Assembly: GCF_016428905.1 (NCBI RefSeq)
Contig: NZ_JAELTQ010000001.1
Span: 1-64,000, forward strand
Reading direction: 5' to 3'
From: Dyella sp. ASV24
GTDB lineage: Bacteria; Pseudomonadota; Gammaproteobacteria; Xanthomonadales; Rhodanobacteraceae
Length of the DNA stretch: 64,000 nt
Shown: positions 53,019 through 62,148 of the stretch, one piece after another
Numbering within the stretch: the stretch's first letter is position 1
Layout of the letters: each line of letters opens with the position of its first letter
Translations under genes and position numbers: made by a program
Notes under the pieces: model-generated
Told to the model about the DNA's origin: nothing
Database searches by the model: none
Seen by the model: only the letters and a program-made list of their open reading frames with translations

Positions 53019-53039
53019 TTCCCGGACTGGAGAGCCACT

Positions 53040-53819
53040 GTGGCTGAGTTTTCGCTACCCAAGAATTCCACGGTCCAGCCGGGCAAGCACTTTCCGGCCA
53101 AGGACGCGAAGAAGTCGCGGACGTTCCGCATCTATCGCTGGTCGCCGGATGACGGCCAGAACCCGCGTATCGACACGTACGAGGTTGACCTCGCTTCGTG
53201 CGGTCCGATGGTTCTGGACGCCCTGCTGAAGATCAAGAACGAAATCGATCCGACGTTGACGCTGCGCCGTTCGTGCCGCGAAGGCATCTGCGGTTCGTGC
53301 GCCATGAACATCGACGGCACCAACACGTTGGCCTGCACCAAGGCCATCAGTGATTGCGCTTCCGGCGACGTGAAGATCTATCCGCTGCCGCATATGCCGG
53401 TAGTGAAGGATCTGGTGCCCGACCTCACGCACTTCTACGCACAGTTCGCGTCGATCAAGCCGTGGCTGCGCACGCAGAGCGCGGCGCCGGACCGTGAGCG
53501 CCTGCAGTCGCCGGAAGACCGCAAGAAGCTCGATGGTCTGTACGAATGCATCCTGTGCGCTTGCTGCTCGACCAGCTGCCCGAGCTACTGGTGGAACGGC
53601 GACCGTTACCTCGGTCCCGCCATCCTGCTGCAGGCTTACCGCTGGATCGTCGACAGCCGTGACGAGGACACCGGTGCCCGCCTGGACGATCTTGAGGATC
53701 CGTTCAAGCTGTACCGCTGCCACACGATCATGAACTGCGCCCGCACCTGCCCGAAGGGTTTGAACCCGGCGAAGGCGATTGCGGAGATCAAGAAGTTGAT
53801 CGTCGAGCGTCGGACGTAA
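53040..53819 (+). CDS. sdhB: Succinate dehydrogenase iron-sulfur subunit SdhB
   Basis: A 259-residue Fe-S protein. The 2Fe-2S cluster uses [16 protein letters not shown] and the Cys in NTLAC; the 4Fe-4S and 3Fe-4S sites use [17 protein letters not shown] and [17 protein letters not shown]. It starts with GTG at 53040 after GGAGAG, 21 nt after the end of sdhA. The N-terminus is some 20 residues longer than in E. coli. Confidence 0.97.
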   Translation: MAEFSLPKNSTVQPGKHFPAKDAKKSRTFRIYRWSPDDGQNPRIDTYEVDLASCGPMVLDALLKIKNEIDPTLTLRRSCREGICGSCAMNIDGTNTLACTKAISDCASGDVKIYPLPHMPVVKDLVPDLTHFYAQFASIKPWLRTQSAAPDRERLQSPEDRKKLDGLYECILCACCSTSCPSYWWNGDRYLGPAILLQAYRWIVDSRDEDTGARLDDLEDPFKLYRCHTIMNCARTCPKGLNPAKAIAEIKKLIVERRT

Positions 53820-53836
53820 GTACGGCGTGCTCTGTT

Positions 53837-53992
53837 CCCTCTCCCCTCCGGGGAGAGGGTTAGGGTGAGCCCCGAAAAGGGGGTAAAGGTCGGGTGCTCG
53901 CCATAGAGTTTCCACTTGCCACAACCGGGGCAAGATTAGCCCCTCACCTCGGTCCTCTCTCCCTACCTTCGGGTCGCCCGTAGGGGAGAGGA
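53837..53992. repeat. Intergenic repeat with terminal hairpins between sdhB and sdhE
   Basis: A perfect 10-bp hairpin CCCTCTCCCC/GGGGAGAGGG (53837-53859) and a second, imperfect one (53953-53992, CCTCTC.../GTAGGGGAGAGG) bracket GGGTGAGCCCC and a facing GCCCCTCAC. This arrangement resembles the small GC-rich intergenic repeats spread in many proteobacterial genomes. It separates sdhB and sdhE inside the cluster. Confidence 0.6.
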
Positions 53993-54017
53993 AGCAGCTC
54001 AGGAGGTACTTCGCGCA

Positions 54018-54266
54018 ATGGACGAAGCCCGCATCAAACGCCTCCGCTGGCGTACCCGTCGCGGTACCCGCGAACTCGACGCGCTGTTCGGTGGCTGGCT
54101 GGACGAGCGTTTTGCCGGTGCTGACGAAGCGCAGCGCCAGGCCTTCGATGAATTGCTGGATGTGCAGGACCCGGACCTGTGGGACTGGGTGATGGGGCAC
54201 GCCAAGGCGGCCCGTCCGGACTGGCAGGCCATCATCGATGACATCCGCTCCCGCCATCGGCTTTGA
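54018..54266 (+). CDS. sdhE: SDH FAD assembly factor SdhE
   Basis: An 82-residue helical protein with RLRWRTRRGTRELDALFGGW; the RGTREL stretch is the conserved RGxxE SdhE motif used to flavinylate SdhA. Also present is the DPDLWDWVMGH end. It follows sdhB after a repeat of about 200 nt. Its last 29 nt overlap cptA. Confidence 0.95.
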   Translation: MDEARIKRLRWRTRRGTRELDALFGGWLDERFAGADEAQRQAFDELLDVQDPDLWDWVMGHAKAARPDWQAIIDDIRSRHRL

Positions 54267-54693
54267 GTACCGGCCTTCGCGCTGGTTGTGCCGTCTTCTT
54301 CTGCTCGTTTCCCTGCTTGCGGTGCTGGCGACCTGGATAAGTGCCGTGCCATGGCTGGCAAAGCTGATCGTGACTGCCAGCGTGCCTTTTGCTTGCTGGC
54401 GGGCGTGGACGCGCTTTTCAGATCGATGGATCCAGGCCGCAGGCTGTGCCCGTGACGGCAGTTGGAACCTGCAAATGCACTCCGGCGAGGATGCTGCAGC
54501 AACCCTGGCCTCGTTCCGGGTGATCGGTGAGAAGATCGTGTGGCTGCGGTTGTCCTCGCCTGGACAGCGACAGGCCTTGCTACTGCTGGCACCTGACAAC
54601 AGCGACGCGGATATCCGTCGCCGCCTGCGGATGCGATTGGCCCAGATCGAGGCCTCGGGCACTCTGGCGGCTGAACGCGGTCCTACGGTTTAG
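54238..54693 (+). CDS. cptA: CptA/YgfX-family membrane protein
   Basis: A 151-residue protein with two adjacent helices (LCRLLLLVSLLAVLATWISA and LAKLIVTASVPFACWRAW) opening from EYRPSRW, then a soluble part with GSWNLQMHSGE. The position right after sdhE matches ygfX-ygfY in enterobacteria. It was once called a toxin there, but for this family a role in SdhE/FAD assembly or envelope biology is unsettled. It overlaps sdhE and is cotranscribed. Confidence 0.8.
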   Translation: MTSAPAIGFEYRPSRWLCRLLLLVSLLAVLATWISAVPWLAKLIVTASVPFACWRAWTRFSDRWIQAAGCARDGSWNLQMHSGEDAAATLASFRVIGEKIVWLRLSSPGQRQALLLLAPDNSDADIRRRLRMRLAQIEASGTLAAERGPTV

Positions 54694-54761
54694 CCGCATC
54701 TCAGGCGATAATCCCGCCATTCGGGCGGCCAGCCCTTCGATACCGACAAGCGACCGCCCTA

Positions 54762-56009
54762 ATGTTCCGACCGCTAGAGCTTTTCATCGGCCTGCGTTAT
54801 ACGCGTGCCAAGCGTCGCAATCAGTTCATCTCCTTTATCTCCACCGTATCTATTGTGTGCATCGCCATCAGCGTCACCGCGCTGATCACGGTGATGTCGG
54901 TGATGAATGGTTTCGACGACGAACTGCGCTCGCGCATTCTCGGCGCGATCTCGCACGCCACGGTTTCGGGCATGCCAGGACAAGCGGTGGAGGAATGGCC
55001 TCGCGCGGTGAAAATCGCCGAGGCGAACAAGCACGTGAAGGGCGCTGCGCCTTACGTGGAGTCAGAAGCCTTCTTCCAGGCGCGCCGTTCCACGGGTGGG
55101 CTGATCCGTGGCATTGAGCCGGCGGTAGAGCCCAATGTGTCGGACATCGACCAGCATATGGTCGAAGGCAAGCTCAACGCACTGACGCCGGGTAGCTGGA
55201 ACGTCGTGCTGGGTCGCGAGCTGGCGATGCAGTTGGGTGTCTCGGTGGGTGACAAGGTCATCGTTGCCGTGCCTTCGTTCCAGTCGTCGCCGATCACGGG
55301 CAGCGTGCCCAGCCTGCGCACGTTTACCGTGTCGGGTGTATTCGAAATGGGCATGCAGGAGTTCGACTCCGGGTTAGCCCTGGTCAACATGACCGATGCC
55401 GAGCGACTCAATCGCCTCAACGGCCCGACGGGTATTCGCCTGAAGCTGGATGACATGTTCAACGCGCGTGAAGTGGCGCGCGAGCTGGCCGACCAGTTGG
55501 GCCAGGTGTATCGCGTGGATACCTGGATGGACAGTCACGCCAACTTCTTCTCCGCCATTTCGATGGAGAAGAAGGTGATGTTTATCATCCTCTCGCTGAT
55601 CATTCTGGTCGCAGTGATCAACCTTATTTCCATGCTGATGATGCTGGTGACCGACAAGCAGGCCGACATCGCCATCCTGCGCACGCTGGGCTCCACGCCG
55701 CGCAGCATCATGGGCATGTTCATGGTGCAGGGTGTGCTGGTGGGCTTTGTAGGCATCGGCTTTGGTGTGGCGCTGGGCTCGCTGCTCTCGTGGAAGCTGC
55801 CGGTGATTGTGAAATGGATCGAGCACGTCACAGGGGTTACCTTCCTTTCGCCGGACGTCTATTACATCAGCGAGCTGCCGAGCAAACTCTCCGCCAGCGA
55901 TGTGGGCTGGGTGGCCTTGATCACCTTCCTGTTCTCGCTGTTGGCCACCCTTTATCCCGCTTGGCGTGCGTCGCGCACCCAGCCTGCGCAGGCGCTGCGT
56001 TATGAATAA
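54762..56009 (+). CDS. lolC: Lipoprotein-releasing ABC permease LolC/LolE
   Basis: A 415-residue permease: an N-terminal helix ([20 protein letters not shown] with [20 protein letters not shown]), a large periplasmic domain, and three C-terminal helices ([60 protein letters not shown]). It extracts lipoproteins from the inner membrane for LolA. Only one permease gene is present beside lolD, as in many non-enteric gammaproteobacteria where a single LolC/E-type protein is used. Confidence 0.93.
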   Translation: MFRPLELFIGLRYTRAKRRNQFISFISTVSIVCIAISVTALITVMSVMNGFDDELRSRILGAISHATVSGMPGQAVEEWPRAVKIAEANKHVKGAAPYVESEAFFQARRSTGGLIRGIEPAVEPNVSDIDQHMVEGKLNALTPGSWNVVLGRELAMQLGVSVGDKVIVAVPSFQSSPITGSVPSLRTFTVSGVFEMGMQEFDSGLALVNMTDAERLNRLNGPTGIRLKLDDMFNAREVARELADQLGQVYRVDTWMDSHANFFSAISMEKKVMFIILSLIILVAVINLISMLMMLVTDKQADIAILRTLGSTPRSIMGMFMVQGVLVGFVGIGFGVALGSLLSWKLPVIVKWIEHVTGVTFLSPDVYYISELPSKLSASDVGWVALITFLFSLLATLYPAWRASRTQPAQALRYE

Positions 56010-56712
56010 GCCGATGAACAATCACACCGGCGTGGTGATGCGCGCCAGCAATATCGCCAAGACGTACGACGAGGGCGACCTGAAGACCGATGTACTGTCC
56101 GATGTCAGCTTTACGTTGAATCGCGGCGAGACACTGGCCATCGTCGGTGCCTCCGGCTCAGGCAAGAGCACGTTGCTGCACATCCTTGGCGGGCTGGATA
56201 CGCTGACGCAGGGTTCGGTGGAGGTGGAAGGGCGCAATCTTTCCAGCCTCTCCGATGCCGAACGCGGTCGTGTGCGTAACCGCTCGATGGGCTTCATTTA
56301 TCAGTTCCACCATCTGCTGCCCGAGTTCACCGCGCTGGAAAACGTCTGCATGCCGCTGCTGATTCGCGGCGTGTCGATCAGCGAGGCGGAACGTCAGGCC
56401 TCGGCGCTGCTGGGCCGCGTAGGTCTGGGACAGCGCCTGCACCACAAGCCTGCAGAGCTTTCCGGTGGCGAACGTCAGCGCAGCGCCGTGGCGCGCGCAC
56501 TGGTGACGCGACCGGCGGTGGTGCTGGGCGATGAGCCCACTGGCAATCTCGATGAAACCAACGCCGCGCAGGTGTATGACCTGATGATCGAACTCAATCG
56601 CGAGATCGGCACCAGCTTCATCCTTGTGACGCACGATAATCGCCTGGCTGCACGCATGGATCGCACGCTCGAACTGCATAACGGCCAGTTGATCGACAAG
56701 GTTTTCGCCTGA
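56002..56712 (+). CDS. lolD: Lipoprotein-releasing ABC ATPase LolD
   Basis: A 236-residue ATPase. Walker A is [20 protein letters not shown], the Q-loop [20 protein letters not shown], signature [17 protein letters not shown], and Walker [14 protein letters not shown]. Its ATG at 56002 lies inside the last codons of lolC (8-nt overlap), so translation is coupled. Confidence 0.95.
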   Translation: MNKPMNNHTGVVMRASNIAKTYDEGDLKTDVLSDVSFTLNRGETLAIVGASGSGKSTLLHILGGLDTLTQGSVEVEGRNLSSLSDAERGRVRNRSMGFIYQFHHLLPEFTALENVCMPLLIRGVSISEAERQASALLGRVGLGQRLHHKPAELSGGERQRSAVARALVTRPAVVLGDEPTGNLDETNAAQVYDLMIELNREIGTSFILVTHDNRLAARMDRTLELHNGQLIDKVFA

Positions 56713-56821
56713 CGTCCATGCCGCCATCGCGCGGCTTATGGCGCTAACGCCTACACGTTTTTCAGCCGCACTATTTTCGCGCACTCACTAACCTGTTCCT
56801 TTCTACGGAGAGGGATGGAAT

Positions 56822-59119
56822 GTGCGCGAGGATGGTGCGCTGGTACCCGCGGTCATGCTGTTGCTCGGCGTATTGGTCGTGCAGTGGCTTGTCGTACTGC
56901 CGCCCGCCTGGCTCTGTGGCGTCGGCGCCTGTGTGGCCTTGGTCCTGTTTCGTTGCGGACGCTACGGACGCGCGCTGGCGTGGTGCCTGCTTGGTGTCGC
57001 GTGGGCCTGCTGGCGTGGCGGTGTGGCGATGGACGCACGGTTGCCGCGTGATCGAGAGGGGCAGGATGTTTACGTCGTAGGCCGCGTTGTTGATCTGCCG
57101 TTGGTGCGCGATGAGGCTACGGGCTTTCTGTTGGACGTGGAGGACGCCCGCTTCGGTTCGGCACTGTTGGCGCTGCGCGGTCGCGTGCGGGTGAATTGGT
57201 ACAACAACGCACCTGATATCCCCCCGTGCAGCCGGTGGCAACTCACGCTGCGGCTGAAGCGCCCGCGCGGCATGCTCAATCCTGGTGGGGCGGACAGCGA
57301 ACGCAGTGCTCTCGAGCGCCATATTGTCGCCGTGGGCTATGTGCGCAATGGTGCAGGTAACCAACAGCTTGGTACGCCAGGGTTCTGCGTCAATGCGGTT
57401 CGCCAGGCCATCAGTCGCGGCATTGCCGCACGCGTGGAGGATTCCCATGATGCCGCCCTGCTGCAGACATTCTCGGTAAGCGACACGCGTGGACTCAGTC
57501 AGCGGGACTGGGAGGTGGCGCGTGCCAATGGCATTCCGCACCTCATTGCCATCTCGGGTTTCCATGTGGGCGTGGCGGCGCTGTTTGGCGTGTGGTTCGC
57601 GCGCTTCATCTACCTGTTGTTTCCTTGGCTTGGGTTGCGTTTGCCGCGCGTGCAGGCTCAGGCTGCGTCGGCGATGCTGGTCGCGGGTGTTTATGGCGCG
57701 CTCGCCGGATTCGGCCTGCCGACGGTGCGTACCTTGCTGATGATCGGCATTGTGGCGTTGGCGCGTTGTTCTCGGCGGTACGCGAACGGACCCCAAACGC
57801 TCGCCCTCGCGCTGATAGCCGTGTTGGTGGCTGACCCTCTGTCGGCGTTGTCGGCAGGGTTCTGGCTCTCCTTCATCGGTGTGGCGTTCTTGATGGCATG
57901 CATGAATACGCGTGGCAGGGGACTGCGTGGCTTCTTGCATGAGCTGTCGGCAGGGCAGTTGGTGATGACGCTGTCGCTGCTGCCGCTCACCATGTGGTTC
58001 TTTGGCGAGTCCTCGTTGGTGGGCGCTTTGTCCAACCTGATCGCCGTGCCTTTCGTCAGTTTCGTGATCGTGCCCGTGACGCTGGTGGGGATGATTCTGT
58101 TGGGCCTTTGTCCACCGCTGGCGCAGCCGGTGTTCTGGTGTGCCGCATGGCTGGCCCATGCGCAGTGGTGGCTGCTCGAGCGGATGGCGACATGGCCGGG
58201 CGCGCATTGGTACCTGCCCGAAGTCGGTGGATGGGCCTTGTTGTTCGCTACGCTGGGCGCACTTTGGTTGTTCATGCCGCGCGGTGTGCCGATGCGCTGG
58301 CTGGGCGGCTTGTTGTTCCTGCCGCTACTCTTTCCGACGCGGGACCTTCCTGTCGCCGGCGGTTTCCAGCTATGGATGCTCGATGTCGGCCAAGGGTTGT
58401 CCGTGCTGGTTCGCACCGAACATCACGCGTTGGTGTATGACGCCGGTGCGCGCTACCCGTCGGATTTCGACCTGGGCGAAGCCGCCGTGCTTCCCTCGTT
58501 GCATGCACTCGGTATCGAGCATGTGGACCTGATCGTCGCCAGCCATGCTGACAACGACCACGCTGGCGGTATCCCGGCCGTCGCGGCGGCATTTCCCCAG
58601 GCGGAGCGCATCTCGGGTGAGCCCGAGCGTCTGCCCATTTCCATGGCGGCCTGCGAGCCGGGTAAGCGCTGGCAATGGGACGAGGTGACCTTGCAGATAC
58701 TGCCGTCGGGCAGGGCAGGTGGTCCGGCGAATGATCGATCCTGCGTGCTGCTGGTGGAGGGGAAGGGCGGCCGGGCGTTGCTGACCGGCGACATCTCGGC
58801 AGCGGTCGAGCCCACGGTGGCCGCGTCGATACCTTCCGGCACACCGCTGGTGTTGTCGGTACCGCATCACGGCAGCAAGACCTCATCCAGCCCGGGATTC
58901 ATCCAGTCAACGTCGCCGATGCTGGCGCTGGTGTCGGCAGGCTGGCGAAGCCGCTTTCATCACCCCAATGCCGCCGTGATGAAGCGCTACGACGATGCGG
59001 GTGTGCCCTGGCTGAATACGGCGACCGCCGGCGCGATTCAGGTGGATGTGCCTCCGAACGGGGCGCCTTACGTCTCTGCGACCTGGCGACAGCGCCAGTC
59101 TCGCTACTGGCGCGAATGA
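56822..59119 (+). CDS. comEC: DNA uptake channel ComEC/Rec2
   Basis: A 765-residue inner-membrane protein. The N-terminal helices and OB-like domain (to about residue 160) lead to the competence domain (LIAISGFHVGVAALFGVWFA onward, about ten helices), then a metallo-beta-lactamase-like domain with LWMLDVGQGLSVLV, HADNDHAGGIPAVA and VPHHGSKTSSS. It imports single-stranded DNA in natural transformation. It starts with GTG after GGAGAGG. No other competence gene is adjacent. Confidence 0.93.
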   Translation: MREDGALVPAVMLLLGVLVVQWLVVLPPAWLCGVGACVALVLFRCGRYGRALAWCLLGVAWACWRGGVAMDARLPRDREGQDVYVVGRVVDLPLVRDEATGFLLDVEDARFGSALLALRGRVRVNWYNNAPDIPPCSRWQLTLRLKRPRGMLNPGGADSERSALERHIVAVGYVRNGAGNQQLGTPGFCVNAVRQAISRGIAARVEDSHDAALLQTFSVSDTRGLSQRDWEVARANGIPHLIAISGFHVGVAALFGVWFARFIYLLFPWLGLRLPRVQAQAASAMLVAGVYGALAGFGLPTVRTLLMIGIVALARCSRRYANGPQTLALALIAVLVADPLSALSAGFWLSFIGVAFLMACMNTRGRGLRGFLHELSAGQLVMTLSLLPLTMWFFGESSLVGALSNLIAVPFVSFVIVPVTLVGMILLGLCPPLAQPVFWCAAWLAHAQWWLLERMATWPGAHWYLPEVGGWALLFATLGALWLFMPRGVPMRWLGGLLFLPLLFPTRDLPVAGGFQLWMLDVGQGLSVLVRTEHHALVYDAGARYPSDFDLGEAAVLPSLHALGIEHVDLIVASHADNDHAGGIPAVAAAFPQAERISGEPERLPISMAACEPGKRWQWDEVTLQILPSGRAGGPANDRSCVLLVEGKGGRALLTGDISAAVEPTVAASIPSGTPLVLSVPHHGSKTSSSPGFIQSTSPMLALVSAGWRSRFHHPNAAVMKRYDDAGVPWLNTATAGAIQVDVPPNGAPYVSATWRQRQSRYWRE

Positions 59120-59266
59120 GCCCGGATGTGGCCTTGCAACATGGGTGACCGGCCCCCAAAGAGCCCATTCACGCGCTTTTCGCAACTGCCACGGGTGCCG
59201 CGGAACGGCGGAGTGAGACTGATATGATGCGTGCTTCCCTGACTATCTGAGCGGCCCGGAGTCGTT

Positions 59267-59929
59267 GTGCTGGAAATCCTGATGGCTGGTGGCTGGGCGA
59301 TGCTGCCCATCCTGATCTGTTCGGCGGTCGCGCTCGCGATCGTACTGGAGCGTTGCTGGACCCTGCGCCGCTCATCCGTGCTGCCGCCCGGCTTGGGCGA
59401 AGAAGTGCGTAACTGGGCCCGTTCGGGGCAGTTGGATCCCAACCATCTGTCGACGCTGGCGAACGGATCCCCGCTGGGTGAGTTGCTGGCGTCGGCCCTG
59501 GCCGTACGCAACCGTCCGCGCGAGCTCATCAAGGAGCGTATCGAGGATACGGGGCGCCATGTCGTCCATCGCATGGAGCGCTACCTCAATACGCTCGGCA
59601 CCATCGCCCTGATCGGCCCGTTGCTGGGCCTGCTGGGTACCGTCATCGGCTTGATCCGCATGTTCATGGAAGTGATGCGTGGTGGCGTGGGTGATCCCAT
59701 GAAGATGGCGGGCGGCATCGGCGAGGCGCTGATCTGTACGGCTACGGGCCTGATCGTCGCCATTCCGGCTTATGTGCTGCATCGCTACTTCCGTTCCAAA
59801 GTGGCCGGTTACTGCGTCGAGATGGAGAAGCAGGCGACCGAACTGCTGGACGAGCTGACCGTCAACCAGACGACGCCCGCGCCGCGCACGCGCGCTCCGC
59901 GCGTCACCACCGAGTCGAGCGCGAGCTGA
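59267..59929 (+). CDS. exbB: ExbB/TolQ-type proton channel protein
   Basis: A 220-residue MotA/TolQ/ExbB protein: helix 1 GGWAMLPILICSAVALAIVL, then the conserved block NTLGTIALIGPLLGLLGTVI and GIGEALICTATGLIVAIPAY. With ExbD it couples the proton motive force to outer-membrane energy transduction. The start is GTG. No TonB gene is near; its placement with msbA and lpxK suggests a link to lipopolysaccharide export (inference). Confidence 0.9.
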   Translation: MLEILMAGGWAMLPILICSAVALAIVLERCWTLRRSSVLPPGLGEEVRNWARSGQLDPNHLSTLANGSPLGELLASALAVRNRPRELIKERIEDTGRHVVHRMERYLNTLGTIALIGPLLGLLGTVIGLIRMFMEVMRGGVGDPMKMAGGIGEALICTATGLIVAIPAYVLHRYFRSKVAGYCVEMEKQATELLDELTVNQTTPAPRTRAPRVTTESSAS

Positions 59930-59932
59930 CGC

Positions 59933-60364
59933 ATGCGTATCGGCAACGACCGTCGGCAAGACGATTTCGAGATCAACGTGATCTCGTTGATCGACGTGCT
60001 GCTTACCCTGCTGATGTTTTTCGTGCTCACGACCACCTTCATCCAGCACTCGCGGATGCAGGTGACGCTGCCCAAGGCCAGCGCAGAAGAGCGCGACATG
60101 CAGGCACCCGCGCTCACCATCGTGGTGGATCGCGACGGCCATTTCTTTGTGGGCAGCGATGAAGTCCACGGCGAAGGCGTCGAGCCGCTCAAGCAGGCCA
60201 TCGCCAATGTCGCCGGTGATGATCGCGAGCGTCAGGTCACCATCCGCGCGGATGCCATGACACCGCATCAGAATGTCGTCACCGCCATGGATGCGCTAGG
60301 CCAGTTGGGCTTTACCAAACTGTCCATCGCCACCACGCCGACTCAGTCGGGCACGGGTCCATGA
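59933..60364 (+). CDS. exbD: ExbD/TolR-type protein
   Basis: A 143-residue protein with one helix containing the key Asp: EINVISLIDVLLTLLMFFVL. The periplasmic part ends in LGQLGFTKLSIATTPTQ. It partners ExbB. It starts 3 nt after the exbB stop and overlaps msbA by 4 nt. Confidence 0.93.
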   Translation: MRIGNDRRQDDFEINVISLIDVLLTLLMFFVLTTTFIQHSRMQVTLPKASAEERDMQAPALTIVVDRDGHFFVGSDEVHGEGVEPLKQAIANVAGDDRERQVTIRADAMTPHQNVVTAMDALGQLGFTKLSIATTPTQSGTGP

Positions 60365-62139
60365 GCGAGGGCAAGAAGAAAGTCGCCCTGTGGGACGCAC
60401 ATAGCCGGCAGATCTACAAACGCTTGCTCGGCTATTCGGCCCGATACTGGCCGGTGATCCTGATTGCCATCGTGGGCTTTGCGGTGGACGGCGGCGCGCT
60501 GGCTATCTTCACCAACGCGCTGCAGCCGATCATGGACACGTTGCTGCAGCAGAAGGATCCGTACCTGATCCGTTGGATGCCGTGGTGGATCATCGGTATT
60601 TTCACGGTGCGCGGCATCGCCATCCTGATCAGCAACTACGGCATGGGTTACGTCGCGCGCAACGTGGTGCAGTCCATGCAGCGCGATGTGTTCGCGGCGT
60701 ACCTGCGCCTGCCGGCGTCGTTTTTCGGCAGCGAGCACTCGGGTCATCAGGTCTCGCGCATCACCTACACCAGCGAACAAGTCGCCGGCGCATCCACGGA
60801 CGCGTTGAAGGTGGCGGTGACTGAAAGCATCACCGTCATCAGCATGATCGTGGTCATGCTGCACAACAGCGTGTACCTCACCACGGCCTTGTTGATCCTG
60901 GTACCTGCCATCGTGCTCATCGCCTCGGCGGTGAGCCGTCGCTACCGCATGGTCAGCCGGCGCATCCAGGGCATGATGGGCTCGGTCACCGGTACGGTGG
61001 ACGAGATGATCAAGGCCCATCGCGAGGTCCGCATCTATGGCGGGCAGAAGCAGGCCGACGAGCGCTTCAGGCAGGTGTCCGATCGCGCGCGCTACCTCAA
61101 CATGAAGATCATCGCCACCAGCGCAATCTCCGGCTCGTCCATTCAGACGGTGGCTTCGGTGGCTCTGGCAGGCATGGTGTTTCTGGCGTCGCGGCCATCG
61201 CAGATCGATCATATTTCGCCGGGCGTGTTCATTGCCGTGCTTACGGCCATGGGCGGCATGCTGTCCTCGCTGAAGCGCCTTACCAACGTGCAATCCACCA
61301 TGCAGACCGGCATCTCGGCGGCGGAGAACCTGTTCTCCTTGATGGACCTGCCGCCGGAAGTGGACCACGGTACCAAGGTGCTCGAACGCACCAAGGGCGA
61401 CCTGCGTTTCGACAAGGTGGGCTTGGTCTATCCGCTGGGCGAGTTCGAAGCTCTGGCTGGCGTGGATTTGCATTGCGCGCCGGGTACGGTGACGGCTCTG
61501 GTGGGGCGTTCGGGCAGTGGCAAGAGCAGCTTGGTCAGCCTGCTGCCTCGTTTCAACGAGCCCAGCAGTGGCCGCATCCTGCTCGACGGCGAGAACTACG
61601 AGAGTTACACGCTGGACTCGCTGCGTCGCCAGATCGCATGGGTGGGGCAGAACGTGGTGCTGTTCGATGGCACGGTGGCGGAGAACATCGCCTACGGTGA
61701 ACTGGCCGGCGCCAGCGAGCAGGACATCATTGACGCAGCCAAAGCCGCCCACGCGATGGAGTTCATCGCGGGCATGCCCGAGGGCATTCACAGCCCGATC
61801 GGCGAGGGCGGTAACCGCCTTTCTGGTGGGCAGAGGCAGCGCATCGCCATCGCGCGCGCCATCCTCAAGAACGCGCCGATCCTGGTGCTGGACGAGGCGA
61901 CCAGCGCACTCGACACCGAGTCCGAGCGCCTGATCCAGCAGGCGCTGCAGGGCCTGATGCGGGATCGCACGACGTTGGTGATCGCCCACCGTCTGTCCAC
62001 CATCGAGCACGCTGACCAGATCGCCGTGATGGATCATGGTCGCGTCGTCGAGCGCGGTACCCATGCCGAACTGTTGGCCCAGGGCGGGCAGTACGCGGCC
62101 CTGCATCGCATGCAGTTCCATAGCCAGCCCGGCGACTGA
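60361..62139 (+). CDS. msbA: Lipid A export ATP-binding/permease MsbA
   Basis: A 592-residue half-transporter (E. coli 582). Six N-terminal helices precede a nucleotide-binding domain with Walker A LVGRSGSGKSSLVSLLPRFN, Q-loop IAWVGQNVVLFDGTVAENIA, signature NRLSGGQRQRIAIARAIL, and Walker B ILVLDEATSALDTES. It flips lipid A-core across the inner membrane. It is flanked by exbD and lpxK, the classical partner gene. Confidence 0.95.
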   Translation: MSEGKKKVALWDAHSRQIYKRLLGYSARYWPVILIAIVGFAVDGGALAIFTNALQPIMDTLLQQKDPYLIRWMPWWIIGIFTVRGIAILISNYGMGYVARNVVQSMQRDVFAAYLRLPASFFGSEHSGHQVSRITYTSEQVAGASTDALKVAVTESITVISMIVVMLHNSVYLTTALLILVPAIVLIASAVSRRYRMVSRRIQGMMGSVTGTVDEMIKAHREVRIYGGQKQADERFRQVSDRARYLNMKIIATSAISGSSIQTVASVALAGMVFLASRPSQIDHISPGVFIAVLTAMGGMLSSLKRLTNVQSTMQTGISAAENLFSLMDLPPEVDHGTKVLERTKGDLRFDKVGLVYPLGEFEALAGVDLHCAPGTVTALVGRSGSGKSSLVSLLPRFNEPSSGRILLDGENYESYTLDSLRRQIAWVGQNVVLFDGTVAENIAYGELAGASEQDIIDAAKAAHAMEFIAGMPEGIHSPIGEGGNRLSGGQRQRIAIARAILKNAPILVLDEATSALDTESERLIQQALQGLMRDRTTLVIAHRLSTIEHADQIAVMDHGRVVERGTHAELLAQGGQYAALHRMQFHSQPGD

Positions 62140-62148
62140 GGCCGTCGC

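Noticed and set aside
60343-62121. 592-codon minus-strand frame across msbA
   Set aside because: Antisense shadow of msbA caused by high GC; the msbA frame has all ABC motifs.
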